Origin: Brevibacillus humidisoli
Lineage (GTDB): Bacteria > Bacillota > Bacilli > Brevibacillales > Brevibacillaceae
NCBI RefSeq assembly: GCF_020923435.1
Contig: NZ_CP087263.1
Span: 1,507,970-1,571,969, forward strand
DNA length: 64,000 nucleotides
Reading direction: 5' to 3'
Both the position numbers and the translations under genes were made by a program. Positions 51,460 to 59,944 of this stretch are shown here, piece by piece; the stretch's first letter is position 1, and every line of letters begins with the position of its first letter. A model generated the notes under the pieces. That model had not been told where the DNA came from. It saw only the letters and a program-made list of their open reading frames with translations, and searched no databases.

Positions 51460-52302
51460 ATGTCGTCCGAGTTTGAATTGACCCGCAACATAACGATTGG
51501 CCAGTACCTGCCGACCGGTTCTCTCATTCATCGTCTGGACCCGCGATTCAAACTGGCCGTATTTACGATCTTGGTGATTGCAATCGCGATCTGCAGCACC
51601 TATCTGGGAAACCTGGTAGCGCTTTGCTTTTGCATCTGGTTGTTCCATCTGGCCAAGATTCCGCTGTCGTACGGTATTTCCGGGATTAAGCCTGCTATCC
51701 CATTTATCATCATCCTGGCTGTGCTGCAGCTGCTGTTTTACGGGGAGATTGCATCAGGTGGAACCGTCTATTTTGAATACGGGATTGTCAAAATCACCAG
51801 CGACAGCATCAGACTGGTGGTCGTCTCCGCGATGCGGTTTGTGGAAGTCATCTTTATCTCCAGTGTCCTGACGCTGAGCACCTCTACTACTCAGCTGACC
51901 CACGGAATGGAGAGTTTGCTGCGCCCGTTGGAAAAAGTACGGTTCCCGGTACACTCCTTTTCGCTGGTGATTACGATCGCCATTCGCTTTGTGCCAACCT
52001 TTGCGATGGAGATGGAAAAAATGATGAAAGCGCAGGCCTCGCGCGGAGCGGAGTTTGGGACGGGGGAGTGGTGGCGGATCGTCAAACGGACCAAAGACAT
52101 GTTCCCGCTGATCATCCCACTGTTTAATGTGGCCCTGTCTCGAGCGGAGGATTTGATCCTGGCCATGGAAGCTCGCTGTTACACTCCGGGAGGGGAGCGC
52201 AGCATCTACACCCACTACAAGGCACAGCGGATCGATTACCTGGTGCTCGTGTCCGGTGTGATCATCGCGCTGATCCTGCTGGCCGTGCCCTACCCGGCTT
52301 AG
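51460..52302 (+). CDS. ecfT: ECF transporter transmembrane subunit EcfT
   Basis: A 280-residue membrane protein, the scaffold that links ATPases and S component. The two coupling motifs are present: KAQASRGAEF and MEARCYTPGG (Cys in place of the usual Gly in A-R-G). The N-terminal IGQYLPTGSLIHRLDPRFKL is typical. ATG 51460 has AGGAGGTG at good distance; a GTG at 51451 is too close to it. Confidence 0.92.
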   Translation: MSSEFELTRNITIGQYLPTGSLIHRLDPRFKLAVFTILVIAIAICSTYLGNLVALCFCIWLFHLAKIPLSYGISGIKPAIPFIIILAVLQLLFYGEIASGGTVYFEYGIVKITSDSIRLVVVSAMRFVEVIFISSVLTLSTSTTQLTHGMESLLRPLEKVRFPVHSFSLVITIAIRFVPTFAMEMEKMMKAQASRGAEFGTGEWWRIVKRTKDMFPLIIPLFNVALSRAEDLILAMEARCYTPGGERSIYTHYKAQRIDYLVLVSGVIIALILLAVPYPA

Positions 52303-52362
52303 CCAGCAACCGAAAGTAATCTGCTGCTATTTCTGTCTAGCATAAATAAAGGAGGAATACAG

Positions 52363-52917
52363 ATGGAAAGAGGGCTCACCGTTCGAAAAATTGTGATTGC
52401 GGGCGTACTGGGCGCAGTGGCGATTCTGCTTGGCGTGACCCGGCTTGGGTTTATCCCGGTGCCCACTGCGGCTGGTAATGCCACGATTCTGCACATCCCG
52501 GCTGTCATCGGAGGGATTATGGAGGGATGGGGCGTCGGTCTGATCATTGGTCTTATCTTTGGTGTCTCATCGTTTCTCAACGCGACCATTCCCCTGTTTA
52601 AAGATCCGCTGGTAGCTATTTTGCCCCGCTTGTTCATCGGGGTTGCCGCCTATTTCACCTATGTCGGTTTGAAACAGGTCAACCAGTATCTGGCGATCGG
52701 CGTCGCCGGATTTGTCGGCTCTATCACCAACACTGTGCTTGTCTTGTTGATGGCGGTCATTCGCGGCTATATGGCCCCAAGCGTCGCCGTGACGGTGGCA
52801 GTCACCAGCGGTCTGCCAGAAGCAATCGTCTCTGTGATTGTAACGTCAGCCGTGGTGGCAGCCTGGATGAAGATTGGAGCAGGTAGACAGAAATCGAAAA
52901 TATCGGGTGAGTTGTAA
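52363..52917 (+). CDS. ECF transporter substrate-specific component
   Basis: A 184-residue membrane protein with about six helices, of the PF12822-type S components that include pantothenate and folate binders. FIPVPTAAGNATILHIPAVIGG followed by GVGLIIGLIFGVSSFL is the conserved helix 1-2 region (given here in parts). S components bind the vitamin and alone decide specificity. Its presence in a catabolic operon with its own EcfAA'T is unusual: Bacillota commonly share one EcfAA'T at the ribosomal protein locus. Specificity for pantothenate is inferred from the neighbouring enzymes. ATG 52363 follows AAAGGAGG. Confidence 0.85.
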   Translation: MERGLTVRKIVIAGVLGAVAILLGVTRLGFIPVPTAAGNATILHIPAVIGGIMEGWGVGLIIGLIFGVSSFLNATIPLFKDPLVAILPRLFIGVAAYFTYVGLKQVNQYLAIGVAGFVGSITNTVLVLLMAVIRGYMAPSVAVTVAVTSGLPEAIVSVIVTSAVVAAWMKIGAGRQKSKISGEL

Positions 52918-53912
52918 TGAAGCAGAAGCGAACGATTGTCGACGTGCCAGGAATCAAAGTAGGGCATGCCCAAAACGAACAGGTGCTGACTGGCTGTACG
53001 GTGGTCCTGGCGGGGGAGGGCGCGACAGCAGGAGTCGATGTGCGTGGCTCCGCTCCGGGAACGCGTGAGACCGACTTGCTGAGACCAGAGAACCTGGTTG
53101 AGCAGGTACATGCCATTTGTCTCTGCGGGGGAAGCGCATTTGGCCTGGATGCCTGTAGCGGTGTGATGCAGTATCTCGAGGAGCAAGCGATTGGTCTCGA
53201 TGTGGGCGTGGCCCGTGTGCCAATCGTCTCGGGGGCAGTCCTGTTTGACCTGCCGGTCGGTGATGCGTCTGTGCGGCCTGATCGGCAGATGGGCTATCAG
53301 GCTGCAGCAGCGGCTAACTGCGATCCGGTTGCAGAAGGGAATGTAGGGGCTGGAACCGGGGCTTCTGTCGGCAAGCTGGCCGGTTTTGAACGGGCGATGA
53401 AAAGCGGCATCGGTTCCAGTTCGATCGCCCTGCCCAATGGACTAATCGTAGGGGCAATCGTCGCTGTCAATGCGGTCGGGGAAATACGGGACCCAATGAC
53501 CAATCAACTGCTGGCTGGAGCACGGGATGACGATGGTAAGATCAAGGAAAGCCGAGCGTGGATGCTGGAACAGATTTCCATGCCGATTCCACCTGGAACC
53601 AACACGACGATAGCTGTCGTGGCCAGCAATGCCAATCTGAACAAGGCACAGGCCAACAAAGTGGCGCAGATGGCGCATGACGGCCTGGCCCGAACCATTC
53701 ATCCTGTACACACGATGTACGACGGAGACACGATCTTCGCTCTCGCCACCGGTGGGGTTGACGCCAGCGTCGATCTGGTCGGATCGTTCTCGGCAGATGT
53801 GCTTGCAGAAGCGGTGGTGCGTGCGATCTGGGCGGCAGTGGCTGCCGGAGGCCTGCCGGCGTGCCGTGATCTACTTGACGAGCCGAAAGGATGGGATGGA
53901 GATGTCACTTGA
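52917..53912 (+). CDS. P1-family (DmpA/NylC-type) self-cleaving amidase
   Basis: A 331-residue member of peptidase family S58/P1 (PF03576). These proteins cut themselves before a Ser or Thr, which becomes the nucleophile. The expected site is Asn229-Thr230 in PPGTNTTIAVVASNAN, followed by MAHDGLARTIHPVHTMYDGD; VDVRGSAPGTRETDLL and CLCGGSAFGLDA build the rest of the site. Relatives include DmpA, beta-peptidyl aminopeptidase BapA and nylon oligomer hydrolase NylC, many of which act on beta-alanine or omega-amino amides. Here it is a candidate amidase for a beta-alanine amide such as pantothenate. ATG overlaps the S-component stop by one base. Confidence 0.88.
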   Translation: MKQKRTIVDVPGIKVGHAQNEQVLTGCTVVLAGEGATAGVDVRGSAPGTRETDLLRPENLVEQVHAICLCGGSAFGLDACSGVMQYLEEQAIGLDVGVARVPIVSGAVLFDLPVGDASVRPDRQMGYQAAAAANCDPVAEGNVGAGTGASVGKLAGFERAMKSGIGSSSIALPNGLIVGAIVAVNAVGEIRDPMTNQLLAGARDDDGKIKESRAWMLEQISMPIPPGTNTTIAVVASNANLNKAQANKVAQMAHDGLARTIHPVHTMYDGDTIFALATGGVDASVDLVGSFSADVLAEAVVRAIWAAVAAGGLPACRDLLDEPKGWDGDVT

Positions 53913-55113
53913 CCGTGTCGGATCATTTGTGGAGGAAGAGGAAGTGGTCAGACTGACGCAGCAGTTGATCCGCATCCCCAGCGTATATCGTCCCGGTGTT
54001 GCCGGCGGCAATGAAGAACGTGTCGCCCGCTACGTGGAAGCGCTTCTGCGCGACATGGGCCTGACTGTTTACTATGAGGAGGTTGTGCCTGGCCGTCCCA
54101 ATGTGATCGCCTTTTACGATTCCGGCAGACCGGGCAAAACACTGCTGTTTGAAGGTCATACCGACGTAGTCACAGAGGGTGACACAGACCAGTGGAGTTA
54201 CGATCCGTTTGGCGCGGCAATCGCCAACGGCCGCCTGTATGGTCGAGGCGCCTGTGACACCAAGGGGAATCTCGCCGCAGCGATTTGCGCGGTGAAGGCC
54301 ATTCAACGGGCACAAAGCCCTTTTTGCGGCCGAATCTTATTATGCATCCCCTGCGATGAGGAAGGGATGATGATCGGGATCAAACACTTTATTGGGCGTG
54401 GCTGGGCCGATGGAGTAGATGGTGCGATTATTTGCGAACCAGAAGAAAATCAGCTTTGCATCACCCAGAAAGGAGCGATGCGGGCGATTGTGAAAACCTA
54501 CGGCAAGATGGCGCACGGAGCGATGCCGTTGACCGGGATCAATCCCAATACGCGGATGGCGCGGCTGATCGTAGCGCTCGAACAACTGGAGCAGGCAGAA
54601 AAAGAGCGTATTGGCCAGCATCCGATGCTGGGCTGGCCCAGTATTACACCAACAGTCGTACAGGCGCCGGTAAAAGGAGAGGCGCAGCTCAACGTGATGC
54701 CGGATCAGTGTATGACGATGCTTGATATCCGCACCGTACCCGGACAGGATCACCAGGAGTTGCGACAGAAGATGGAAGCCATCTTGGACCAGTTGGCACA
54801 GGAAGATCGTGATTTTCGGGCTACTCTGGACGTAATAGAAGATCGCCCTTGGACACTAACGGCCAAGGACGATCCGATTGTACAGGCGGTGGCCGATTCA
54901 TACCAAGCGATTACCGGGCGCAACCCGGTCTACAACGGTGTACCCGGTGCTACCGACGGAACGTTTCTCCATCAAGCGGGCATCCCTATCATCACAACGG
55001 GAGCCGGCGACCGTCACATCCCGCACCATGCCGACGAGTATGTCGATCTGGATCAGTTGGTTGAGACCACGCGATTGTATGCACGTTCCGCCGTTGCTTT
55101 TTTGGGGGCCTGA
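53902..55113 (+). CDS. M20-family amidohydrolase (ArgE/DapE/ACY1 type)
   Basis: A 403-residue di-zinc hydrolase. Metal-site motifs: FEGHTDVV, YGRGACDTKG, and CDEEG with the general-base Glu; a dimerisation domain follows (YGKMAHGAMPLTGI) and then PGATDGTFLHQAG and a C-terminal His in HIPHHADEYV. The family removes acyl or carbamoyl groups from amino acids, including N-carbamoyl-beta-alanine, so an N-acyl-beta-alanine such as pantothenate is a plausible substrate. ATG 53902 lies behind GGATGGAG and overlaps the amidase gene by 11 bp. Last gene of the operon. Confidence 0.9.
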   Translation: MSLDRVGSFVEEEEVVRLTQQLIRIPSVYRPGVAGGNEERVARYVEALLRDMGLTVYYEEVVPGRPNVIAFYDSGRPGKTLLFEGHTDVVTEGDTDQWSYDPFGAAIANGRLYGRGACDTKGNLAAAICAVKAIQRAQSPFCGRILLCIPCDEEGMMIGIKHFIGRGWADGVDGAIICEPEENQLCITQKGAMRAIVKTYGKMAHGAMPLTGINPNTRMARLIVALEQLEQAEKERIGQHPMLGWPSITPTVVQAPVKGEAQLNVMPDQCMTMLDIRTVPGQDHQELRQKMEAILDQLAQEDRDFRATLDVIEDRPWTLTAKDDPIVQAVADSYQAITGRNPVYNGVPGATDGTFLHQAGIPIITTGAGDRHIPHHADEYVDLDQLVETTRLYARSAVAFLGA

Positions 55114-55122
55114 TAAGGCCCC
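55105..55122 (+). terminator. Short GC hairpin at the operon end
   Basis: GGGGCC (55105-55110) and GGCCCC (55117-55122) with a 6-nt loop overlap the last codons of the M20 gene. No T tract follows directly, so efficiency is doubtful. Confidence 0.4.
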
Positions 55123-55205
55123 TCCTGACTGACAGCAGGGATCTTTTTCTATTCAAACTACGCAAAAAAGGACTGAGCGAGTGGTGCGAGCGGTGACGAA
55201 CGAGC

Positions 55206-56570
55206 TCATGATGTCTGTGTCCGTTTGCTGACTACCATTCGCAAGCCAGGATTTGGTCGGAGCGTAATCAGTGGTTCCGGTTGAACAGGAGGGTGGTTGT
55301 CAACCAGTCGCAGTTGGTAGGTTTGTCCGATGGTGGCAAGTATCAGTGCCGCTTCCATCAAGGCAAAGTGATTGCCGATACAGATACGCGGCCCTCCGCC
55401 GAACGGAAAAAAGGCGTATGGGGGATTGCGTTTCAGCAGGTCACCCGAAAACCGTTCCGGGCGAAACTGGTCCGGATTGGCGTAGTAGCGGGGATTGCGA
55501 TGCATCACGTACTGGCTCATCATCAGGGTATCGCCAGGGGTAAATGTGTGTCCGCCGATCTCCACTTCGGAGACTACTTCTCGGTTGATCGCCCAGACAG
55601 CCGGGTAGAGCCGCATCGATTCCCAGATCACATTGTGCAGATAGGGGAGCTGCTGCAGATCTTCAAAAGAGGGATCTCTGCCTGACAAGACGGTGTCCAG
55701 CTCTTCCTGCATGGCTCGTTCCGCCTCCGGATGCTGGGACAGCAGGTACCAGGTCCAGGAGAGGGTGTTGGCGGTGGTTTCGTGCCCTGCCAGGAAGATC
55801 GTCATGACCTCGTCGCGCACTTGCTGATCGGTCATGCCCGTACCGTCCTGTTCATCTCTGGCTGCCAGCAGCAAGCCCAACAGATCGTTTCTTTCACCCG
55901 CATCCGCCCGCTCTCGTCGTTCGTTGATGATCGTGTAGATCACTTCGTCCAGTACGCTGCGGGCCTGCTGCAGCTCTTTATTTCCTTTGGTCGGCAGCTT
56001 GTCCGGCAGGTCGAGGAACGAGCTTGCTTTTCGGGTCACGTGTTTCATGCCAATGTCAATGGCGTGGCCGATCTTATGGACGCCAGCCTTGACGTCTTGC
56101 TCCATGTCCAGACTAAACATCGTTTCCACGATAATCGCCAGCGTCAAACTCATCATGTCGTCGCTGATCGGACGTACATCTCCATCCTGCCAGTCTTGGA
56201 TCAGTTTTTTCGCCTTCGCTACCATCGTGTCGGCGTACGTGCGGATCTGGCGCGGTTGAAATGATGGCTGCATCAAACGGCGCTGCCGCATATGCGTCTC
56301 GCCTTCACTGGTTAAAATGCCTTCTCCGATGACGGCTTTCGCTGTCTGCAGCCCTTTCGCTTTTTTAAAATGCGCCTGTTTGGTGACAAGCACTTCCTTG
56401 ATATGTTCCGGGTTGTTCAGTAGATAAAAATGGCGAGGCCCAAACCGGAAGTGAACCATCTCTCCGTATTCATCCGCCATCCTTTGCAAGAACGAAAGCG
56501 GATCCTTGCGAAACCAGTATAGATTTCCCGTAATTGGCAAACCACGCGGGCCAATCTGGACAGTACCCAT
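55206..56570 (-). CDS. Cytochrome P450
   Basis: A 454-residue soluble P450 monooxygenase. I-helix LAGHETTANTLSW with the acid-alcohol pair, K-helix ExxR in WESMRLYPA, PERF-type FRPERFSGD, and the haem loop FPFGGGPRICIGNHFA with the Cys ligand are all present. The form is near CYP102-like and CYP4-like bacterial enzymes that hydroxylate fatty acids or terpenoids; the substrate is not predictable. No reductase or ferredoxin gene is adjacent. ATG 56570 has AAGGTGGTGG upstream. Confidence 0.93.
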   Translation of the reverse strand: MGTVQIGPRGLPITGNLYWFRKDPLSFLQRMADEYGEMVHFRFGPRHFYLLNNPEHIKEVLVTKQAHFKKAKGLQTAKAVIGEGILTSEGETHMRQRRLMQPSFQPRQIRTYADTMVAKAKKLIQDWQDGDVRPISDDMMSLTLAIIVETMFSLDMEQDVKAGVHKIGHAIDIGMKHVTRKASSFLDLPDKLPTKGNKELQQARSVLDEVIYTIINERRERADAGERNDLLGLLLAARDEQDGTGMTDQQVRDEVMTIFLAGHETTANTLSWTWYLLSQHPEAERAMQEELDTVLSGRDPSFEDLQQLPYLHNVIWESMRLYPAVWAINREVVSEVEIGGHTFTPGDTLMMSQYVMHRNPRYYANPDQFRPERFSGDLLKRNPPYAFFPFGGGPRICIGNHFALMEAALILATIGQTYQLRLVDNHPPVQPEPLITLRPNPGLRMVVSKRTQTS

Positions 56571-56692
56571 TTTTTAAGCCACCACCTTGTCTGCATTTTC
56601 CTCACATAGCTTCCCAAGGGGTGGACTTGATTATGTACGTTGATGGATAGGGAGGGAGGAATCTGGTTGCCCTTCCCATGCTCATGATCAAA

Positions 56693-57103
56693 CTACTCCG
56701 TGTCAATCTGCTTCCTTCCGGCAAATCCTTCGTGGATGCCATGATAGTGGGTGACGCGTTCCTCGCCCAGCTTCCAGCAGAGCAGCACTTCTTCCCCTTC
56801 GAGAATGGCCGGAAAGTCGACTAGGCCGATGTCGATATCTTTTATCTGAATGCCCTGTTGAGAGAGTGACTTGATCAGCATCTGCGCTTCCATCTCTTGA
56901 AACTCCAATCTGCACTCCAGGGTAAACACAGTGTCCTGATAGTACTTCGTCTCTTTCAGATGGTCGTGCAGCTTCTTAAACAAGAGGAGTTCCTGATAGA
57001 GAGTGTGGTATTCTTCTTTCATTTTTTGCAGGCGCAGCAATTCTTGTTCCAGGAGAGGCAGAAGGTTATTTGCTTCCTCCACAGTAAAATATCGCTTTTC
57101 CAT
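56693..57103 (-). CDS. DUF2203 family protein
   Basis: A 136-residue protein. The start KRYFTVEEANNLLPLLEQEL and the end segment DFPAILEGEEVLLCWKLGEE with VTHYHGIHEGFAGR are the DUF2203 pattern. The middle is a long charged helix, probably a coiled coil. Function unknown; present in many Bacillales. ATG 57103 has AGAGGAGGTG. A longer frame up to 57238 lacks a ribosome site. Confidence 0.85.
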   Translation of the reverse strand: MEKRYFTVEEANNLLPLLEQELLRLQKMKEEYHTLYQELLLFKKLHDHLKETKYYQDTVFTLECRLEFQEMEAQMLIKSLSQQGIQIKDIDIGLVDFPAILEGEEVLLCWKLGEERVTHYHGIHEGFAGRKQIDTE

Positions 57104-57215
57104 ATGTTGCACCTCCTCTTTTGCATTATACTCGATTACGAAACAGGTGAACATACAGAGCATCGACGGAAGCGCCGACAGCAGGAGCAGATTGGCGGAG
57201 AAGGAGGAGAAGCAG

Positions 57216-57452
57216 ATGGCGATGTACGACAAAGGCAAGCCTTATGTGATGCATGAGGAACCGGGCTTACAGACGTATTGTTCATGCGGATTGACGGAAG
57301 AAGCCCCGTATTGCGACGGCTCGCACAATGGCAAACATACAGGGAAACGTCCCTATCTGGTCAAGGTGGAAGCGGAGAGAATCGTATCGATTTGCGGCTG
57401 CGGCAGGTCGGCTAAGCTGCCGTATTGCGACGGCACCCACAAGTCGCGCTGA
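57216..57452 (+). CDS. Double CDGSH iron-sulfur protein
   Basis: A 78-residue protein with two CDGSH motifs: CSCGLTEEAPYCDGSH and CGCGRSAKLPYCDGTH, each with the three-Cys-one-His ligand set of a [2Fe-2S] cluster. One chain can thus bind two clusters, as in the monomeric two-cluster CDGSH type, in contrast to mitoNEET dimers. Role likely in redox or iron handling. ATG 57216 follows AAGGAGG, divergent from the DUF2203 gene. Confidence 0.9.
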   Translation: MAMYDKGKPYVMHEEPGLQTYCSCGLTEEAPYCDGSHNGKHTGKRPYLVKVEAERIVSICGCGRSAKLPYCDGTHKSR

Positions 57453-57557
57453 TGCGTAAGCGAACACCGTTTTCAACGGCTCGTGGGTTATGGTACAGTT
57501 AAGGCAAAACAACGGCCACCGATTTGGGCTTGTGGATGAAGAAGGAGAGTCGTAGAA

Positions 57558-58544
57558 GTGAAGCGTATTTTTTCAGGTGTACAACCATCAGGCAATCTGA
57601 CCATTGGCAACTATCTGGGAGCGATCAAACAGTTTGTCGAGTTGCAGCATGAAGCAGAGGCTCTGTACTGCGTGGTCGATCTGCATGCCTTAACCGTTCC
57701 GCAGGATCCTGACGATCTTCGCAAACGTTCACGGGAGATAGCCCGGCTCTATCTGGCTTGTGGCGTAGATCCACAGAAGGCGACGATTTACCTGCAGTCG
57801 CATGTAAAAGAACACGCTGAATTGGGCTGGCTGCTGCAGTGCGCGTCCTACATGGGCGAACTGAACCGGATGACCCAATACAAAGACAAATCTGAAGGAA
57901 AGTCTGCCGTTCATGTTGGCCTCTACACCTATCCGGTATTGATGGCAGCTGATATTCTGCTGTACGATACAACCCATGTACCGGTGGGAGAGGATCAGAA
58001 ACAGCATATAGAACTGACCAGGGACATCGCGGAGCGGTTCAACAGCCGCTATGGAGAGGTATTTGTAATTCCAGAACCACAGATACAGGAGTTTGGCGCA
58101 CGGATTATGGCGCTGGACGATCCAAGCAAAAAGATGTCCAAGTCAGCTGAGAGCGAAGCGAGCCGGATCGCGATACTGGAGCCGGTTGATGTCTTTAAAA
58201 AGAAGATTATGCGTGCGGTGACTGATACGGACAACGAGATCCGGTTCGACCTCGAGCAAAAACCGGGTATCTCTAATCTATTGACGATTTACAGTATCTT
58301 TGCCGATCTACCGATACAATCGCTGGTTGAACGTTATGCCGGACAAGGCTACGGGACGCTGAAAAAAGAATTGGTCGAGATCATGAGCGAGAAACTGGGG
58401 GCGATTCAGCGCCGATATGAAGAGTTGAATGACCAGGCGGAGTTGGATCGCATTCTCGCCAGCGGCGCGGAAAAAGCACGAGTCTTGGCAGAACAAACGA
58501 TAAACAGGGTCAAAGATGCGATGGGTCTGGTTCGCTTCTCGTAG
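57558..58544 (+). CDS. trpS: Tryptophanyl-tRNA synthetase
   Basis: A 328-residue class I synthetase that charges tRNA-Trp. The HIGH-like GNLTIGNYLGA is near residues 12-22 and the KMSKS loop is KKMSKSAES near 193. Length matches bacterial TrpRS. GTG 57558 is preceded by GAAGGAGAG. The 105 bases upstream are too short for a T-box leader and show none, so tryptophan-dependent antitermination is not expected here. Confidence 0.96.
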   Translation: MKRIFSGVQPSGNLTIGNYLGAIKQFVELQHEAEALYCVVDLHALTVPQDPDDLRKRSREIARLYLACGVDPQKATIYLQSHVKEHAELGWLLQCASYMGELNRMTQYKDKSEGKSAVHVGLYTYPVLMAADILLYDTTHVPVGEDQKQHIELTRDIAERFNSRYGEVFVIPEPQIQEFGARIMALDDPSKKMSKSAESEASRIAILEPVDVFKKKIMRAVTDTDNEIRFDLEQKPGISNLLTIYSIFADLPIQSLVERYAGQGYGTLKKELVEIMSEKLGAIQRRYEELNDQAELDRILASGAEKARVLAEQTINRVKDAMGLVRFS

Positions 58545-58555
58545 GATAGACAGGA

Positions 58556-58590
58556 AAAGTCAGTCGGTTCCGATGCCGACTGACTTTATT
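58556..58590 (+). terminator. Terminator of trpS
   Basis: AAAGTCAGTCGG (58556-58567) pairs with CCGACTGACTTT (58576-58587), then ATTTAT. Confidence 0.8.
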
Positions 58591-58780
58591 TATGGTCTGA
58601 TCCCTTGGTTCGAAATGGCGAATGTTCTTTTTTTGCATACAGGGATGGCTCTTGCAAGGATCGCAGAATCGATATGGAAAGGAGTAGGCAAACACCCATC
58701 CGCTCCTCTCGACATATATTGTCGTCGAGGGAGATGACACAAGACCCCATACCCAATACTGAGAGGAAAGGGTGTTTGCG

Positions 58781-59887
58781 ATGCCAGGAACGATCAAGCA
58801 CTTCTTTGCCGGCGGGCATACGGCAAGAGGATTTCACGGTTTTTATGACTCTATCCTGCAAGGACTGGATCGGGTGTTTATCCTGAAAGGGGGACCGGGC
58901 AACGGCAAATCAACTCTGATGAAGCGGATCGGGGAAGAATGGGCCGAACGTGGGTACGAGATCGAATACGTGCACAGCGCTTCCGAGGTCGGTTCTCTGG
59001 ACGGGGTGATCGTCAGGCAGTTGAAGGTAGGTATCGTCGACGGGTCGGAACCCCACGTCGTGGAGCCGAAGGCAGTCGGGGCGCTTGAAACCTACGTCAA
59101 TCTGGGAGAAGCATTGGACACTGCCGCATTGGTGCCGCATCGGGAGGAGATCCTGAGTCTGCGTGAACAGGTGATGGCTGCCTATCAAAAGGCATACCAT
59201 TCATTTGCCGCAGCTCTCGCCGTTCACGATGAGTGGGAGGCGGTTTATATCCAACAGATGGATTACCAAAAAGCAGACAGCGTGGCGGAGGAACTGCTCA
59301 AGCGTCTTTTCTCGGGTGAGAGGTTGAACAAGAAGCCCACGGTCCAACACATGTACCTGGGGGCAGCTACCTCGCGCGGTCCCGTTGACTATATCCCCAA
59401 TCTGACTGAACAGATCACCAAACGTTATCTGATCAAGGGGCGCCCCGGCACCGGCAAATCGACGATGCTGAAAAAGCTTGCCAGGGAGGCGGAGGAGAGG
59501 GGGCATGATGTCCTGGTGTTTCACTGTGGGTTTGATCCCCATAGTCTGGACATGATTATTCTGCCGGAATTGCAGGTGGCTCTCTTTGACAGTACAGCAC
59601 CGCACGAATACTTTCCTCAGAGAGAGGGAGACGAGATCATCGATATGTACGAACGGGCGGTGGCGCCAGGAACAGACGAGGCGTTCGCGTCCGAACTAGC
59701 GGAGATCAAGAGGCGCTATACCGCCAAGATGAACGAAGCCACCTCTTGTCTTGCGGAGGCAAAGGCATTTCATGATACGTTGGAGCGGATCTATGTGCCA
59801 ACCGTTGATTTTTCCATCGTAGATCAATACAAAAAACAGATTGAGGCAGAGATGGAAAGACTCTCACAGGTAGCTGCCTCCGGATAG
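58781..59887 (+). CDS. Double P-loop ATPase (PRK06851-type)
   Basis: A 368-residue protein with two Walker A motifs: LKGGPGNGKSTLMKR (near residue 36) and IKGRPGTGKSTMLKK (near 215). The two halves look like a duplication of one NTPase module, each starting with a FxxGxTxxG-like beta-strand region. Related proteins are conserved in spore-forming Bacillota without an assigned function. ATG 58781 follows AGAGGAAAGGG; a GTG at 58772 is in that site. A short palindrome (CGACATATATTGTCG near 58710) lies about 60 bp upstream. Confidence 0.8.
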   Translation: MPGTIKHFFAGGHTARGFHGFYDSILQGLDRVFILKGGPGNGKSTLMKRIGEEWAERGYEIEYVHSASEVGSLDGVIVRQLKVGIVDGSEPHVVEPKAVGALETYVNLGEALDTAALVPHREEILSLREQVMAAYQKAYHSFAAALAVHDEWEAVYIQQMDYQKADSVAEELLKRLFSGERLNKKPTVQHMYLGAATSRGPVDYIPNLTEQITKRYLIKGRPGTGKSTMLKKLAREAEERGHDVLVFHCGFDPHSLDMIILPELQVALFDSTAPHEYFPQREGDEIIDMYERAVAPGTDEAFASELAEIKRRYTAKMNEATSCLAEAKAFHDTLERIYVPTVDFSIVDQYKKQIEAEMERLSQVAASG

Positions 59888-59944
59888 GGGGGGAGAACGC
59901 CCACTCCCGGTAGGATCGGTCGGGATGAGTGAGCGCTTTGACGG

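Noticed and set aside
46329-55113. Nylon-oligomer degradation operon because of the NylC-like amidase
   Set aside because: The three dehydrogenases and the ECF vitamin importer do not fit 6-aminohexanoate chemistry, which needs a transaminase; none is present.
57453-57557. T-box leader for trpS
   Set aside because: The gap is only 105 bases and lacks the conserved T-box core and specifier structure.
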